Origin: JBDRKE01 sp043814315
GTDB lineage: Bacteria > Omnitrophota > Gorgyraeia > Gygaellales > Profunditerraquicolaceae
DNA: 64,000 nt
Assembly: GCA_043814315.1 (NCBI GenBank)
Contig: JBDRKE010000033.1
Span: 1-64,000 of the forward strand
Reading direction: 5' to 3'
Made by a program: the position numbers and the translations under genes. Within the stretch, counting starts at the first letter, position 1, and the number at the start of each line of letters is the position of its first letter. Below, piece by piece: positions 25,566 to 34,552 of the stretch. The notes beneath the pieces are model-generated. The model had not been told where the DNA came from. It saw only the letters and a program-made list of their open reading frames with translations, and searched no databases.

Positions 25566-25850
25566 ATGATTCAAGAGGTTATGACCACAGAGCAGTTAGC
25601 CAAATATTTGCAATTGGATGAACAGACCATTTACCGCAAGGCACGTGCGGGCCAGATTCCGGCAGTACATATCGGAAAGACTTTAAGGTTTAAGAAAGAA
25701 GTAATCGACGGCTGGCTGAGGATTTCTTCTCTAAGGTGGACAGCCAAGAAAAGGCAGTCCTTAAGGGGCTGGGCAGAGGAATTTGCCAAGGAAAAGGGAC
25801 TTAAGGAAGAAGATTTAGAGAAGGCAATCTCCAAGAGAAGATATCATTGA
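25566..25850 (+). CDS. Excisionase-type HTH protein, probable antitoxin
   Basis: 94 residues. The MerR/excisionase-like winged helix (HTH_17) spans about 6-54: MTTEQLAKYLQLDEQTIYRK, IPAVHIGKTLRFKKEVID. A basic helical tail follows. It overlaps a PIN-domain gene by one base, so it is probably the DNA-binding antitoxin of a type II toxin-antitoxin pair. The strong SD AAAGGAGGG and promoter fit independent expression. A solitary excisionase is less likely because no integrase is nearby. Confidence 0.82.
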   Translation: MIQEVMTTEQLAKYLQLDEQTIYRKARAGQIPAVHIGKTLRFKKEVIDGWLRISSLRWTAKKRQSLRGWAEEFAKEKGLKEEDLEKAISKRRYH

Positions 25851-26254
25851 TGATAAAAGTCATCCTTGATACTAATGTTCTAATCTCTAGTCTTTTCTGG
25901 AAAGGTTCTTCCCGCCATATCGTAGATTTAGCCATCGCCAGTAAGATCAAATCCGTAACTTCCCCTGAAATAATGGAAGAGGTGGAGGCGGTTTTATACG
26001 AAGACTTTCCGCAGGTGCCTTATGAGAAAATTGAATGGATCATCAGAGACATTTTAAGTTATTCTCAGTTGATCATACCGCGCCGGGTTACGGTGAAAAG
26101 ATTAAGGGATTCCAAGGACACGAAAATCATTGCCTGTGCTTTAAACGCGAAAGCGGAATATATCGTTACAGGAGACAAAGACCTTCTTGCGTTGGAGAAA
26201 TATGCAGAAGTAAGGATACTAACCCCCAAAACCTTCTTAGATTTATTCAAATAG
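25850..26254 (+). CDS. PIN-domain ribonuclease, probable toxin
   Basis: 134 residues of the COG1569-like PIN family. Acidic residues of the Mg-dependent nuclease site: D7 in VILDTNVLISSL, a Glu in IMEEVEAVL, and RDSKDTKII with TGDKDLLAL. Start ATG 25850 shares its A with the antitoxin TGA; a TTG at 25847 is an alternative. Cleavage target is unknown; family members cut mRNA or tRNA. Confidence 0.85.
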   Translation: MIKVILDTNVLISSLFWKGSSRHIVDLAIASKIKSVTSPEIMEEVEAVLYEDFPQVPYEKIEWIIRDILSYSQLIIPRRVTVKRLRDSKDTKIIACALNAKAEYIVTGDKDLLALEKYAEVRILTPKTFLDLFK

Positions 26255-26325
26255 ATTTACCAAGCCCTGCTTTCAGCAAAGGCCCCACTGCTTTAACTTA
26301 GCTCTTATCGGATTAAATGAATACT

Positions 26326-26350
26326 CCTCGGGCTTTAGCCCGAGGTTTCC
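26326..26350 (+). terminator. Terminator after the PIN gene
   Basis: CCTCGGGC-TTTA-GCCCGAGG followed by TTTCC. Confidence 0.7.
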
Positions 26351-26573
26351 TAGACAGCCCCCGACTCGGCTAAATTCACCAAGAAATCTCGCTATAATTT
26401 TTGTGCTCGTCGGGGTAATCGTAACGCATTCATCCCCGGCTTGAAAACCGCGGATTTCTGCGTTACGATTAAAAGAAAAAGGGGCATCTGTTTGGACTGG
26501 CCTTTTTGGCTGAGAAACCGCTAAGGCTGGAGACGCCCCCTTAATTTACCCGCTACCCGATTATCGGTAAATT

Positions 26574-26610
26574 ACGTCAAGATTATCGCAGATAATCTTG
26601 ACGTTTCTTA
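26574..26610. terminator. Probable bidirectional terminator
   Basis: Perfect 14-bp arms 26574-26587 and 26591-26604 with a 3-nt loop; TTTCTT follows on the + strand. It lies 20 bp beyond the stop of the minus-strand giant gene. Confidence 0.7.
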
Positions 26611-26624
26611 CGAGCCGGAGTAAA

Positions 26625-29600
26625 TTATCCCTTCCCTAAAAATACCTCCCTTAATTCCTGCGCGCTTCCCATGGATTCTAACACTACCAGGATGTCTCTG
26701 AGTGTGGCGTCAGTTGAGCAGCAGCTTTCTTCCTCTGACCTTAAGATATCCGATATGCAAAAAAGAATTTTATCCCTATCCTGCGTTATGCTCTCTTGAG
26801 CGCAGGATGTCTGTATATATTCCTTTATTCTCTCCGAAGAGGGAGTAATCCCTGAACTTGCCATCCTTGCAATCTGCCGCCACTCCTCATCAAGGTTAGT
26901 GCTAACCAAATTCCGAATAGCCGAAGAACTAATATTTACGCTTAAGTTAGTCATCGCCTGGGTGACGATGGGGAGAGAGCGGAAATCGATTCCTCCAAAT
27001 CTTTGTTCCATCGCCGAGCTGGCGGTCTCTGGCTCAAGCGGCGAGCCGGAGACGGGATTATTTCCCAATGGAGGAGAATTTTTGATAGAACCGTCTCCTT
27101 TTTCTCTCGCAAGAACCTCCGTCATCCTCATAAAAAGCAGCATTTTTTCAAGCTGAGAGATTGCTACTTTAAGTTTCTCGCCCTCCAGAGGTTTGCTTTT
27201 AAAAATCTCATCAAGTTTATATGTAAAAGTGCTGAAAAATACATTTACGGCAAAACGATAATCACTGCAGATACTCTCCGGAGTTCCACTCCTTTGAAAT
27301 TCCTTTTCTGCTCTATCTAAAACTTCCCCTGCCTTCATTCTTTTCATGGTATCCTGTAAGGCATTGACGGCATCCGCGTTCCAGGTTAGTGCCGCCTCGT
27401 AAATCTTGATTGCCTGCTGCCAGAATAAATATGAACCCCGGGTATGATAATAAATATCCCTCATGACCGGATTATCAGCGAAAGGAAGCCTATACAGCCT
27501 GGTTTCCTGACGCGAAAGAAGAGACGGCACATAATACAGGCGATAACTAATAGTTTTCCCGTCTTTTTGAGGGATTCCAATACCAGCCCACTCAAAGCCG
27601 TTCTCTAACCAATCCCTAAAATCACTGTCACTAAATTCAAGCCCTCCGTCGGGATGATAATGAAAATAAAAAACCGGGGTTGCTTTTTTTTGTTCCACTT
27701 CTTTTTGTACGCGCATTTGATATCTCATTGTCCGTGCATGAGAATAATCCGTTATAATCAGATCCCAGTCGTTTTCTAAACTTAATCCTCCCCTTTCCGT
27801 TATTATGCGCTGAACAGCTACGATATTTTCTGGCAAAGTTATGGGTGCCAGTTTTGAAATTATAGCTACAGCTTCCCCCCAGTCATATTGGTCAGAGAAA
27901 ATAATAGAATCGCCTTCTTTGTCCGATATCAGTGTAAGCCTACCTTGAGAATTAACTTCTAAGCGTAAATCATATGACTCTGCTATAGCACGCAAAACCT
28001 TTTCTTTAAATCCTCCGATCATATACCGTTCGACCAATTTTGTCTCTACATAAAGAATTTTATTTCTTCTGGGTAAAATCAGATCCACCAGTATATCCTT
28101 ATTGCCCTCTTTTCTAACCAAGCCCACAGTCGATAATTCAGCATCTCTATATATATCCAAATAGCGCCGATGGAATTCATTCATTTGTTCTATAACTTGA
28201 GCTTCCGCATATAACAGCTCATCTTCATATATTCCAAAAACCGAAATCAAAGGTCTTGCTGCTGTTGACCCCATTGCCGAAGAGGCTTTAACAGGCCCAC
28301 TCTCCATCACCGAGCTGGCGGACTCTGGCTCAAGCGGCGAGCCGGAGGTTTCCTTGGAAAAATCAGAACCGTCCCTATTTCCTGCAAGATCAATCTCGCT
28401 AGTTTCTACATTAACTTGAACTGCTATCATTCTTGCCTTATTACGTTTGTCAAAAAGAGTTATCGTTATTGTAGGGGCATAAATCTCCTCTTTCGTGACA
28501 GGCTTGACGATGCCACTGTAAGACAGATAAATAAAATCATCAACGGAAATCCCAAAAAGATCAACAACTTCATGGCGCTTGCTTTCGCTCACCAAAACAC
28601 CAAAAGCTTCATAAGCTTTTTTTTCATTTTCTACTGTATCCTTGTTTGGCTCCATGGCTTTAGCAGCTTTATAACTTGCCTCCTGAGCCAAATATTCGTC
28701 CATCAAAGGAGCAAGACCTGGATTTTCTTTGTGATTTTTTATATGTGTTGCTTCATGAGCTATCATCCGGGCTAACCAAGCATCTCTAGCTTCTTGTGAG
28801 GGTAACGCCTCTGAATTATTATAGTAGTCATACCCTACAACAATCAATTCCAAGTCCCCAAAAATCGCCATACCCCAGTCATCATTCATGCCCTTCAAAA
28901 AGAACAACACCGGCACAAAAGAAGTACTACTGGAAAGAATATTCTCCGCCATCAAGTAATCATAAGCTTGCCTGACCAGTGTTTCGTTCTGATTAGAAAG
29001 ATTAATGGATGTCTTTAAATCCTCTTCAGAAACTGAACCGAGTCTGTTGCTTACCGCATCTTGAAGTTCTTTTAAAGAAAATTCCACGCCTTGTAAAATG
29101 CTATCCTTTTTATTTTCACCGCTTTTCTCATAACTACCTCCACAGCCTAAAAAACCGAATGTCGCCCCTACTGCCAAAGCCTTTATTAATGTCCGTGTCT
29201 GTTTAAGAAATTCTCGCCTTGAAAGATCTGACGATTCTCCCACCGCCGAAGAAGCTATGGACGTCTGTTCTTGGGGGCGCAACTCTACTTTATCTATTTC
29301 GCTCGACATGGTTGTAGCACCCACTTTAATTTCTATAACATTATGATTTAAACTCTGAGGAAGGCGACTTGCTATCGAAGACGATACAGCTCCTGTTTTA
29401 GGATTATGCACTACTTCACCTAATCCAGGCATACGTCCTAAGTCAAATATTTCTCCTCCACTAAAATAACTCCTTATTGTCTGACCATAGGGTGTATAAA
29501 CTGGCTCCTTGATATTATATTCTCCATCTTTAAATGACTTCTGGTATTCTTTAAAATAGGGAGTCTTTGACCAGTTTTCTTTGGAGGTAAGGTTAGTTAA

Positions 29601-30509
29601 GTCTTTTCTATCTATGAGATGGGAATAAAGGCCATCTTTACTGTAGTAGCGTGCCTTAAACCACTGGGCCATAATCAAAGAATAATAAACCTGCCTTAAG
29701 GAAGCGTAGCGCTTGGAGGAGTTTACTTCTTTGGTAAGTTTGGGGATGATGAGCTCGCGGATGAGCTGTGTAGAATATTCGTTCAGGATTTTGGAGCGTT
29801 CATCCTTAAACTCATAGTTCCCTGCACCCTGCACCATCCACCCTGCACCCTGGCCACTCTCCTGTCCCCTCAAATAATCCTGCTCTAACATGACCTTTAA
29901 AGTGGCTTTATAAATATAGGCCGAGTCCGTCGTCTCGCGGATAATGATCTCTCCCGGCACAATTCAGGGCCGGGTGAGAGTGGGAATGGTTATATTCTCA
30001 TAGCCGTAGATTTCCTCTGCCTTTTTATAGAGTTTATTCCAGTATTCTTTTCCTTCTGCGGTTTCAGGTGAAGTGAACTTGGCGGTGTCTTTCTTGAGTT
30101 GCAGGTCGGTTTCCAGCATGATCCTGCCGACATCCGTCCGTTCCAAGAGAGGGTCTATGATATTATCAGGAGAATCAGGCCGTAAGTTCACCCAGAAGAA
30201 GTCGTTGGGCAGAGTGAGGCCGATAAGGAAATAGTTTAGGAGCGTCTTGGTTGTATCCTCAATTTCCCGGGGCTGGGGGTTCTTGAGGCTGCCTTTGTCT
30301 AGAAAAAATTGGAAGCTGTTATTGAGATTATCGTATTGAAGGTACCTTAAATGCAGGGGGCGAAAGGTGTCCGGAACTAAGGAATTATGCAGTGCTGCTA
30401 AGTGGCCGGCAATATTCAACTGGCCTGCAACCTGGGCAAAGCCGGATTGCTGGAAGATGAGCAGAAGGCACAATAATAGAGATAATAATTTTGTTATTTT
30501 CCCTGACAT
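26625..30509 (-). pseudogene. Giant modular exported protein A, interrupted by one in-frame TGA
   Basis: One frame of 1,294 codons broken by TGA at 29966-29964 (codon 182), where its paralog at 48819-54008 has TGG in LTRPW-IVPGE. Modules: signal peptide (about 1-25, ending GFAQVA); shared N-domain to about residue 390 (LNIAGHL, FRPLHLRYLQYD, GAGWMVQGAGNYEFKDERS); an internal Tat-like lipoprotein signal (SRREFLKQTR, about 427-436, lipobox LGCGG near 456); a metallopeptidase-like MIAHEATHIKNH (about 582-593); SGSPLEPE linker; a JAMM-like HYHP-x6-SxxD site (about 950-963); a second linker; and the shared C-domain from about 1171 (GGIDFRSLP). No experimentally known function. Either a pseudogene, two separately translated parts (GTG at 29960), or a sequence error. 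Confidence 0.75.
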
Positions 30510-30556
30510 TTATTGCGGTTTTAAGAGATTTTGGTTTCTCAGCCTTTATTAATAAT

Positions 30557-30585
30557 AGTATACACATTTAGGTAAGGGGATTCAA
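30557..30585 (-). promoter_or_regulatory. Promoter of giant gene A
   Basis: On the minus strand: TTGAAT (30585-30580), 17-bp spacer, TATACT (30562-30557). It lies about 50 bp before the ATG at 30509, supporting expression of the interrupted gene. Confidence 0.75.
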
Positions 30586-30817
30586 TATAAAATAGGAAAC
30601 CTAAGAAAGGGTTTTCTCTTAAGAAGACAAGGAAAGCTAACTACGCGAAATAACGCTTGGCGAAATATTATCTACGCCTTATACTTACTATTGAAGAATG
30701 ACTGGCGGCTTAGAGTTTTAGATTTTTATCCAGTCAAGATTATTCTTGTAACTCATTGTTTAGCAAGCTATTTCAAGACCCGATCTTGAAAATTTTAAAA
30801 AACGTTACCTTATTCAA
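30586..30817. other. Gap without recognisable gene
   Basis: A/T-rich stretch with a hairpin TTTCAAGA..TCTTGAAA near 30770-30791, which could end the minus-strand small gene's transcript. No open reading frame with coding character was seen. Confidence 0.5.
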
Positions 30818-31072
30818 TTAAAACCTAGGATTTTCTGGGGCAGGGGGCTGATCTTTGCCTTTCGTTTTTTCAAGTGTTGTTTGGAGTAGAAGCATGAATC
30901 TTTCTATGCCGATACGGTCCATGGCAACTCTAGCAACTGTTTTAATTGGCCCTGGTTGGCCATGTTCGCTTGGTGGCTCTTGAAAGCGGAAGTCAAGAAT
31001 AAAAGTTACGCCATTATTTGTACCTACTCCGAAATTGTTACAACAAACCGGAATCATTTTTTCTTCTTCCAT
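30818..31072 (-). CDS. Small DUF3467-like protein
   Basis: 84 residues, preceded on the minus strand by an excellent Shine-Dalgarno (CAGGAGGTGAATC). The core GVTFILDFRFQEPP and the following KTVARVAMDRIGIERFMLLL resemble the strand-then-helix pattern of DUF3467, whose members are small proteins of unknown role. Cys pair CC at positions 9-10. The resemblance is weak; it may equally be an unnamed family. A TATACT at 31096-31091 (minus) may be its -10 box. Confidence 0.6.
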   Translation of the reverse strand: MEEEKMIPVCCNNFGVGTNNGVTFILDFRFQEPPSEHGQPGPIKTVARVAMDRIGIERFMLLLQTTLEKTKGKDQPPAPENPRF

Positions 31073-31152
31073 GATTCACCTCCTGACAAAAGTATACAGT
31101 ACGAAAAAGACCTCTTGCGTCCCCGGAGCTTTGTGAAAGCGGCGGGGAAAAG

Positions 31153-31173
31153 CGACAGGTTCATTTAAACTAA
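31153..31173 (+). repeat. 21-bp direct repeat, left copy
   Basis: CGACAGGTTCATTTAAACTA plus A, identical to 32839-32859. The two copies bracket the AT-rich glycosyltransferase gene. The right copy leads directly into the PP-loop gene's leader, so the interior 1.69 kb looks inserted. Confidence 0.9.
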
Positions 31174-31286
31174 TCATTTGGCAAAGATTGCAGAAATTGA
31201 GCATTAAGACCTTTGTTCCGAGTCTATGTAGAGCACCAGGTTCTTCAAGAAGTTGATTGATCAACGGTCCGATTTCTTATATAAAG

Positions 31287-32828
31287 ATGAAAGAGGAATA
31301 TAATAATCTTTTATGCAAAATAGGTCATTCACATTTTTCTGAGAAGAGCATTATTTTGATTATTCTATTCTCAAGTTTTCTAGTCTATGCACCAATCCTC
31401 GATAATTATTTTTCAATGGATGACTTTCTCTATCTTTCATTTGCCCGTGAAAATGGGCTAGCCTTAAAAAGCTTTTTTACACCTGAAAGATGCCATATTC
31501 CTGTTATCGCGAGATTTCTATTCGTACTTCAATTCAAACTTTTTGGTACTAATCCTTTTCCTTATCATTTAGTTAGCGTATCTTTACATTTGTTGTCTAT
31601 TTTTCTTTGTATTAATTTCTTTTCGAAGTTAACATCCAGAAAAGATATTGGATTGTTATCAGGTTTGCTTTTTGCTTTGTCCGCATCGCATTGTAATACA
31701 GTCATGTGGATTATACTACAAGCTCAGATAATGACTTCTGTGTGGTTTCTTATCTGTGGGATCTATTTTTTAAAATATATGGAGACAAAAAAGCTTTCAT
31801 TTCTGTTCCTATCCTTTTTCTTTCATCTTCTTATGCTATTTTCATTTACGAGCGGCTTTAGCGTACCGTTGTTATTCATATCTTTATATTTTATTTTTTA
31901 TAGTTTTCAAGAAAATAGGTATCAAAAAATAAGAAAAGGTTTTTTTATAGTCATTCCTTTCATTGCTAACATTGTTTTATTTTTTGTGCTCAACACTATT
32001 CTTTTGTCTGGCCAAGATACTCTTATAGGAAATATGGGCGGTTTAAGCGGGTTTTTAGTGAATCTGCCTCAGGCTGTTTGGTACTTAATGGGAGGAATTT
32101 GGTATGGTTACGTCCGAACATTTATGGGTATATTTGTTCGTAATGCGTGGGGGAATATTTTCGCATATATTATTGTTTTAAGTATATTCGTGCTATCATT
32201 TTCCGGGCTTAAAAAAAATAAAAAATTAATTTTTTGGCTTATAGCTGGTTTGGTATTAACGTATTTTCCGTCTGCGATCCCAAGGAAATCGTGTTATCGT
32301 GATTATTTTTGGTTTGTGACGCGTTTCCGTTATCGGTATTTACCTTGTGTTTTTGCTTCGGCTTTAGTATCAACTGTTTTTTTTAATTTACGTCTACCTA
32401 AGAAAAGGTTGCTTAAGAATATTTTTTGCCTCTTATTATTTATCGCTTCAGGGTTTGTGATCACTCAAAATTATTATGCCATAAGAAAACGTGAATCATA
32501 TATGCATAATCAATCACGTAACTTAGAAATTTTTTTAAAAAAATTCTTGGATAATTTAAATGGTTTTCTTTTAAGTAAAGACACTGTTTATATTATCAAT
32601 CAAGCCTTTTTTGACGAAAATAGTCGATCATATAGGTTTTGTGGTTATGCTTATGCAGGTTGGTACGTGCACCCAAGTCAGGTTTGCAGTATGTATCTTT
32701 CTGATGACAATTTTAGTCGAATAATATTTTTAGAGGAGGATAATTGGCAAAAGTTTATACACGAATCTGTTACAGTGTATCGAATTCAGCCAATAACAGG
32801 AAATCTAATTCCTGCAGTCAAACACTAA
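31287..32828 (+). CDS. Polytopic membrane protein, GT-C glycosyltransferase-like
   Basis: 513 residues from ATG 31287 (TTG 31257 would add 10). About ten or more hydrophobic segments. The first extracytoplasmic loop after TM1 carries a DD pair (45-46, NYFSMDDFLYL), the usual catalytic signature position of GT-C/PMT-like transferases that use lipid-linked sugars; GTNPFPYHLVSVSLHLL is also typical. Base composition is clearly more AT-rich than in neighbouring genes, codons are A/T-ending, and no strong SD is present. With 21-bp direct repeats at both sides it appears horizontally acquired. Substrate unknown. Confidence 0.7.
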   Translation: MKEEYNNLLCKIGHSHFSEKSIILIILFSSFLVYAPILDNYFSMDDFLYLSFARENGLALKSFFTPERCHIPVIARFLFVLQFKLFGTNPFPYHLVSVSLHLLSIFLCINFFSKLTSRKDIGLLSGLLFALSASHCNTVMWIILQAQIMTSVWFLICGIYFLKYMETKKLSFLFLSFFFHLLMLFSFTSGFSVPLLFISLYFIFYSFQENRYQKIRKGFFIVIPFIANIVLFFVLNTILLSGQDTLIGNMGGLSGFLVNLPQAVWYLMGGIWYGYVRTFMGIFVRNAWGNIFAYIIVLSIFVLSFSGLKKNKKLIFWLIAGLVLTYFPSAIPRKSCYRDYFWFVTRFRYRYLPCVFASALVSTVFFNLRLPKKRLLKNIFCLLLFIASGFVITQNYYAIRKRESYMHNQSRNLEIFLKKFLDNLNGFLLSKDTVYIINQAFFDENSRSYRFCGYAYAGWYVHPSQVCSMYLSDDNFSRIIFLEEDNWQKFIHESVTVYRIQPITGNLIPAVKH

Positions 32829-32838
32829 AATAAAAAAA

Positions 32839-32859
32839 CGACAGGTTCATTTAAACTAA
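32839..32859 (+). repeat. 21-bp direct repeat, right copy
   Basis: Identical to 31153-31173; 10 bp upstream of the PP-loop gene start. Confidence 0.9.
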
Positions 32860-32869
32860 GAGAAATTAT

Positions 32870-33589
32870 ATGGCATTATTACAGGGCACGGAGTTTTACA
32901 TATCGAAGCGCGTCGGACGGGCGATGGTGGATTATGAGATGCTTTCCGAAGGGGACAAAATCGCGGTGGCAGTCTCCGGCGGCAAGGACAGCCTGACCCT
33001 GCTTAAAGTTTTAGCTGACCGCCAGAGGTTTGTGCCTATCAAATACGAACTCCTGGCTGTCCATATTGATTTAGGGTATCCGCGCTCCCTGGCCAAGACC
33101 CTGGAAAAATACTTCAAAAAAATCAAAGTCAAATATCATATTGAAAAAGTGGATACCCTCAGGAAGACGAAGCCCAAAGACATCAGTTGCTTCTGGTGTT
33201 CCTGGAACAGGCGAAAGGCCTTGTTTGAGACGGCAAACAGATTTGGCTGCACGAAAGTGGCCTTTGGCCACCATAAGGACGATATCGTGGAGACCCTCCT
33301 GCTGAATTTATTCTTTCACGGCGAGTTTTCCGCCATGTCCCCTAAGCAGCCCTTGTTTGAGGGTAAGATCGTTATCATCAGGCCCCTGGCCTATGTAGAG
33401 GAAGATAGGATCAGGAAATTTGCCAGGGAGGCCGGCTTTCCCCACGAGAAATGCTCCTGCCCCAACTCCCTGACTTCTAACCGCACGAAGATGGCTCGCA
33501 TCATTAAGGAATTGGAAAAAGTCTGCCCCGAGATAAAGACCAACATTTTCAAAAGCGCCAAAAGGGTCAAGCAGGATTATTTGCTTTAA
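32870..33589 (+). CDS. TtcA-like PP-loop ATPase (tRNA 2-thiolation)
   Basis: 239 residues. PP-loop AVAVSGGKDSLTLL (adenylation site), CxxC in ISCFWCSWNRRKALF, KVAFGHHKDDIVETLLLNL, and C-terminal CSCPN. This is the TtcA/TtuA pattern: tRNA thiolation with an Fe-S cluster held by the CxxC and another Cys. Which tRNA base is modified cannot be told from the sequence. The 3' neighbours are functionally unrelated. Weak SD; its leader contains the right copy of the 21-bp repeat. Confidence 0.87.
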   Translation: MALLQGTEFYISKRVGRAMVDYEMLSEGDKIAVAVSGGKDSLTLLKVLADRQRFVPIKYELLAVHIDLGYPRSLAKTLEKYFKKIKVKYHIEKVDTLRKTKPKDISCFWCSWNRRKALFETANRFGCTKVAFGHHKDDIVETLLLNLFFHGEFSAMSPKQPLFEGKIVIIRPLAYVEEDRIRKFAREAGFPHEKCSCPNSLTSNRTKMARIIKELEKVCPEIKTNIFKSAKRVKQDYLL

Positions 33590-33607
33590 TGGGCTTGCGG
33601 ATAGTGG

Positions 33608-33613
33608 TATAAT
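33608..33613 (+). promoter_or_regulatory. -10 box close to the rmuC start
   Basis: TATAAT ends 6 bp before the rmuC ATG at 33620; candidate -35 TTTAAT (33585-33590) with 17-bp spacing is poor. If used, the transcript would be leaderless. Confidence 0.5.
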
Positions 33614-33619
33614 AAATCT

Positions 33620-34552
33620 ATGAATTGGGTAATCGCAATACTATTCTTGGGATTTGCTTTGGCCGTGATCCTTATCGTTCTGAGGATTTCATCCCAGATG
33701 AATGAGCGCCTCAGCTCAATGAATCAGGCCCTTCAGGCAGCGCATCAGACGATCGGCCAAAACCTAAGCAGTTTTGGCAGCGTCAAGGAGCAACTCGGTA
33801 AGCTAGAGGCCACCAATGCCCAGATACTTGAGGTGAGCAAAAATCTGGCCAGTTTTCAGGAGCTTTTACGCGCGCCTAAATTCAGAGGCCAGATGGGAGA
33901 AACGCTCCTCGAAAATTTATTGGCACAGGTCTTGCCCAGAGAGCACTTCCATATCCAGTATCGGTTTAAGTCCGGCGATACTGTGGATGCCGTCATCCAC
34001 TTAGGCGAACGCCTTGTTCCCATTGATGCGAAGTTTAGCCTGGAGAATTTTCAGAAGATGCTGGATGCCCAGGAGGAGCCCTTGAAGGCTTCATTCCGAA
34101 GAAAATTTATCCAGGATGTTAAAAACCGCGTCAATGAAATCTCAGAAAAGTATATTCTGCCCCAGGAGAACACCTATGATTTTTCCCTGATGTACATACC
34201 TGCGGAGAATGTCTATTATGAGGTCATCATCAAAGAAGACCTTTTTTCTTATTGCATGTCCAAGAAGGTTATCCCGGTTTCACCCAATACGTTCTATGCC
34301 TATCTTCAGGTTATCTGTTTAGGGCTCAAAGGGTTAAAGATTGAGGAAAATGCCAAGGTCATATTAAAAAATCTTAGTATGCTGACCATAGAAATCAATA
34401 AGTTCAAGGAAGATTTTGACACTTTAGGCATTCATCTTGGTAATGCCAGGAACAAATACGAAGACAGCCAAAAGAGGCTGGATAGGTTCTCGGACAGATT
34501 GACGGGTATTCAGGATGCCGAGCAGATAGAGGGAGGCCAAGGAAAGGCATGA
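33620..34552 (+). CDS. rmuC: RmuC-like DNA recombination protein
   Basis: 310 residues. N-terminal membrane anchor (about 4-22), coiled coil (about 25-85), then the RmuC domain: FRGQMGETLLENLLAQVLP, GDTVDAVIHLGERLVPIDAKF and YDFSLMYIPAENVYYEVI. RmuC proteins are linked to limiting DNA inversion at short repeats and have a restriction-endonuclease-like core. No SD is present. It overlaps the next gene by ATGA. Confidence 0.9.
   Translation: MNWVIAILFLGFALAVILIVLRISSQMNERLSSMNQALQAAHQTIGQNLSSFGSVKEQLGKLEATNAQILEVSKNLASFQELLRAPKFRGQMGETLLENLLAQVLPREHFHIQYRFKSGDTVDAVIHLGERLVPIDAKFSLENFQKMLDAQEEPLKASFRRKFIQDVKNRVNEISEKYILPQENTYDFSLMYIPAENVYYEVIIKEDLFSYCMSKKVIPVSPNTFYAYLQVICLGLKGLKIEENAKVILKNLSMLTIEINKFKEDFDTLGIHLGNARNKYEDSQKRLDRFSDRLTGIQDAEQIEGGQGKA

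Larger units (their letters stand above)
26255..26624. other. Palindrome-rich gap between convergent genes
   Basis: No gene is seen. In order there are: CCTCGGGC..GCCCGAGG (26326-26345); TAATCGTAACGCA..TGCGTTACGATTA (26416-26428 / 26459-26471, 30-nt loop); GGGGC..GCCCC around 26481-26540; TAATTTACC..GGTAAATTA (26542-26550 / 26566-26574); and ACGTCAAGATTATC..GATAATCTTGACGT (26574-26604). The first and last act plausibly as terminators for the two convergent transcripts; the middle ones are unexplained. Confidence 0.75.

Noticed and set aside
25566..25850. Phage excisionase
   Set aside because: No integrase, phage genes or att sites are nearby, and the one-base overlap with a PIN gene fits an antitoxin better.
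26480..26545. TPP riboswitch (GGCTGAGA near 26508)
   Set aside because: The second conserved part (CTGATC..GG..TAAT..CC.GCG.AGG) is missing and no thiamine gene follows on the + strand.
29964..29966. UGA recoded as tryptophan
   Set aside because: TGA is used as a normal stop after tsf, ilvD, aroE, pth and several other genes here, and Trp elsewhere is TGG. One site is not evidence of recoding.
33018..33030. CCAGAGG in the PP-loop gene as another hairpin of the family
   Set aside because: The flanks do not pair; it is ordinary coding sequence (GACCGCCAGAGG).
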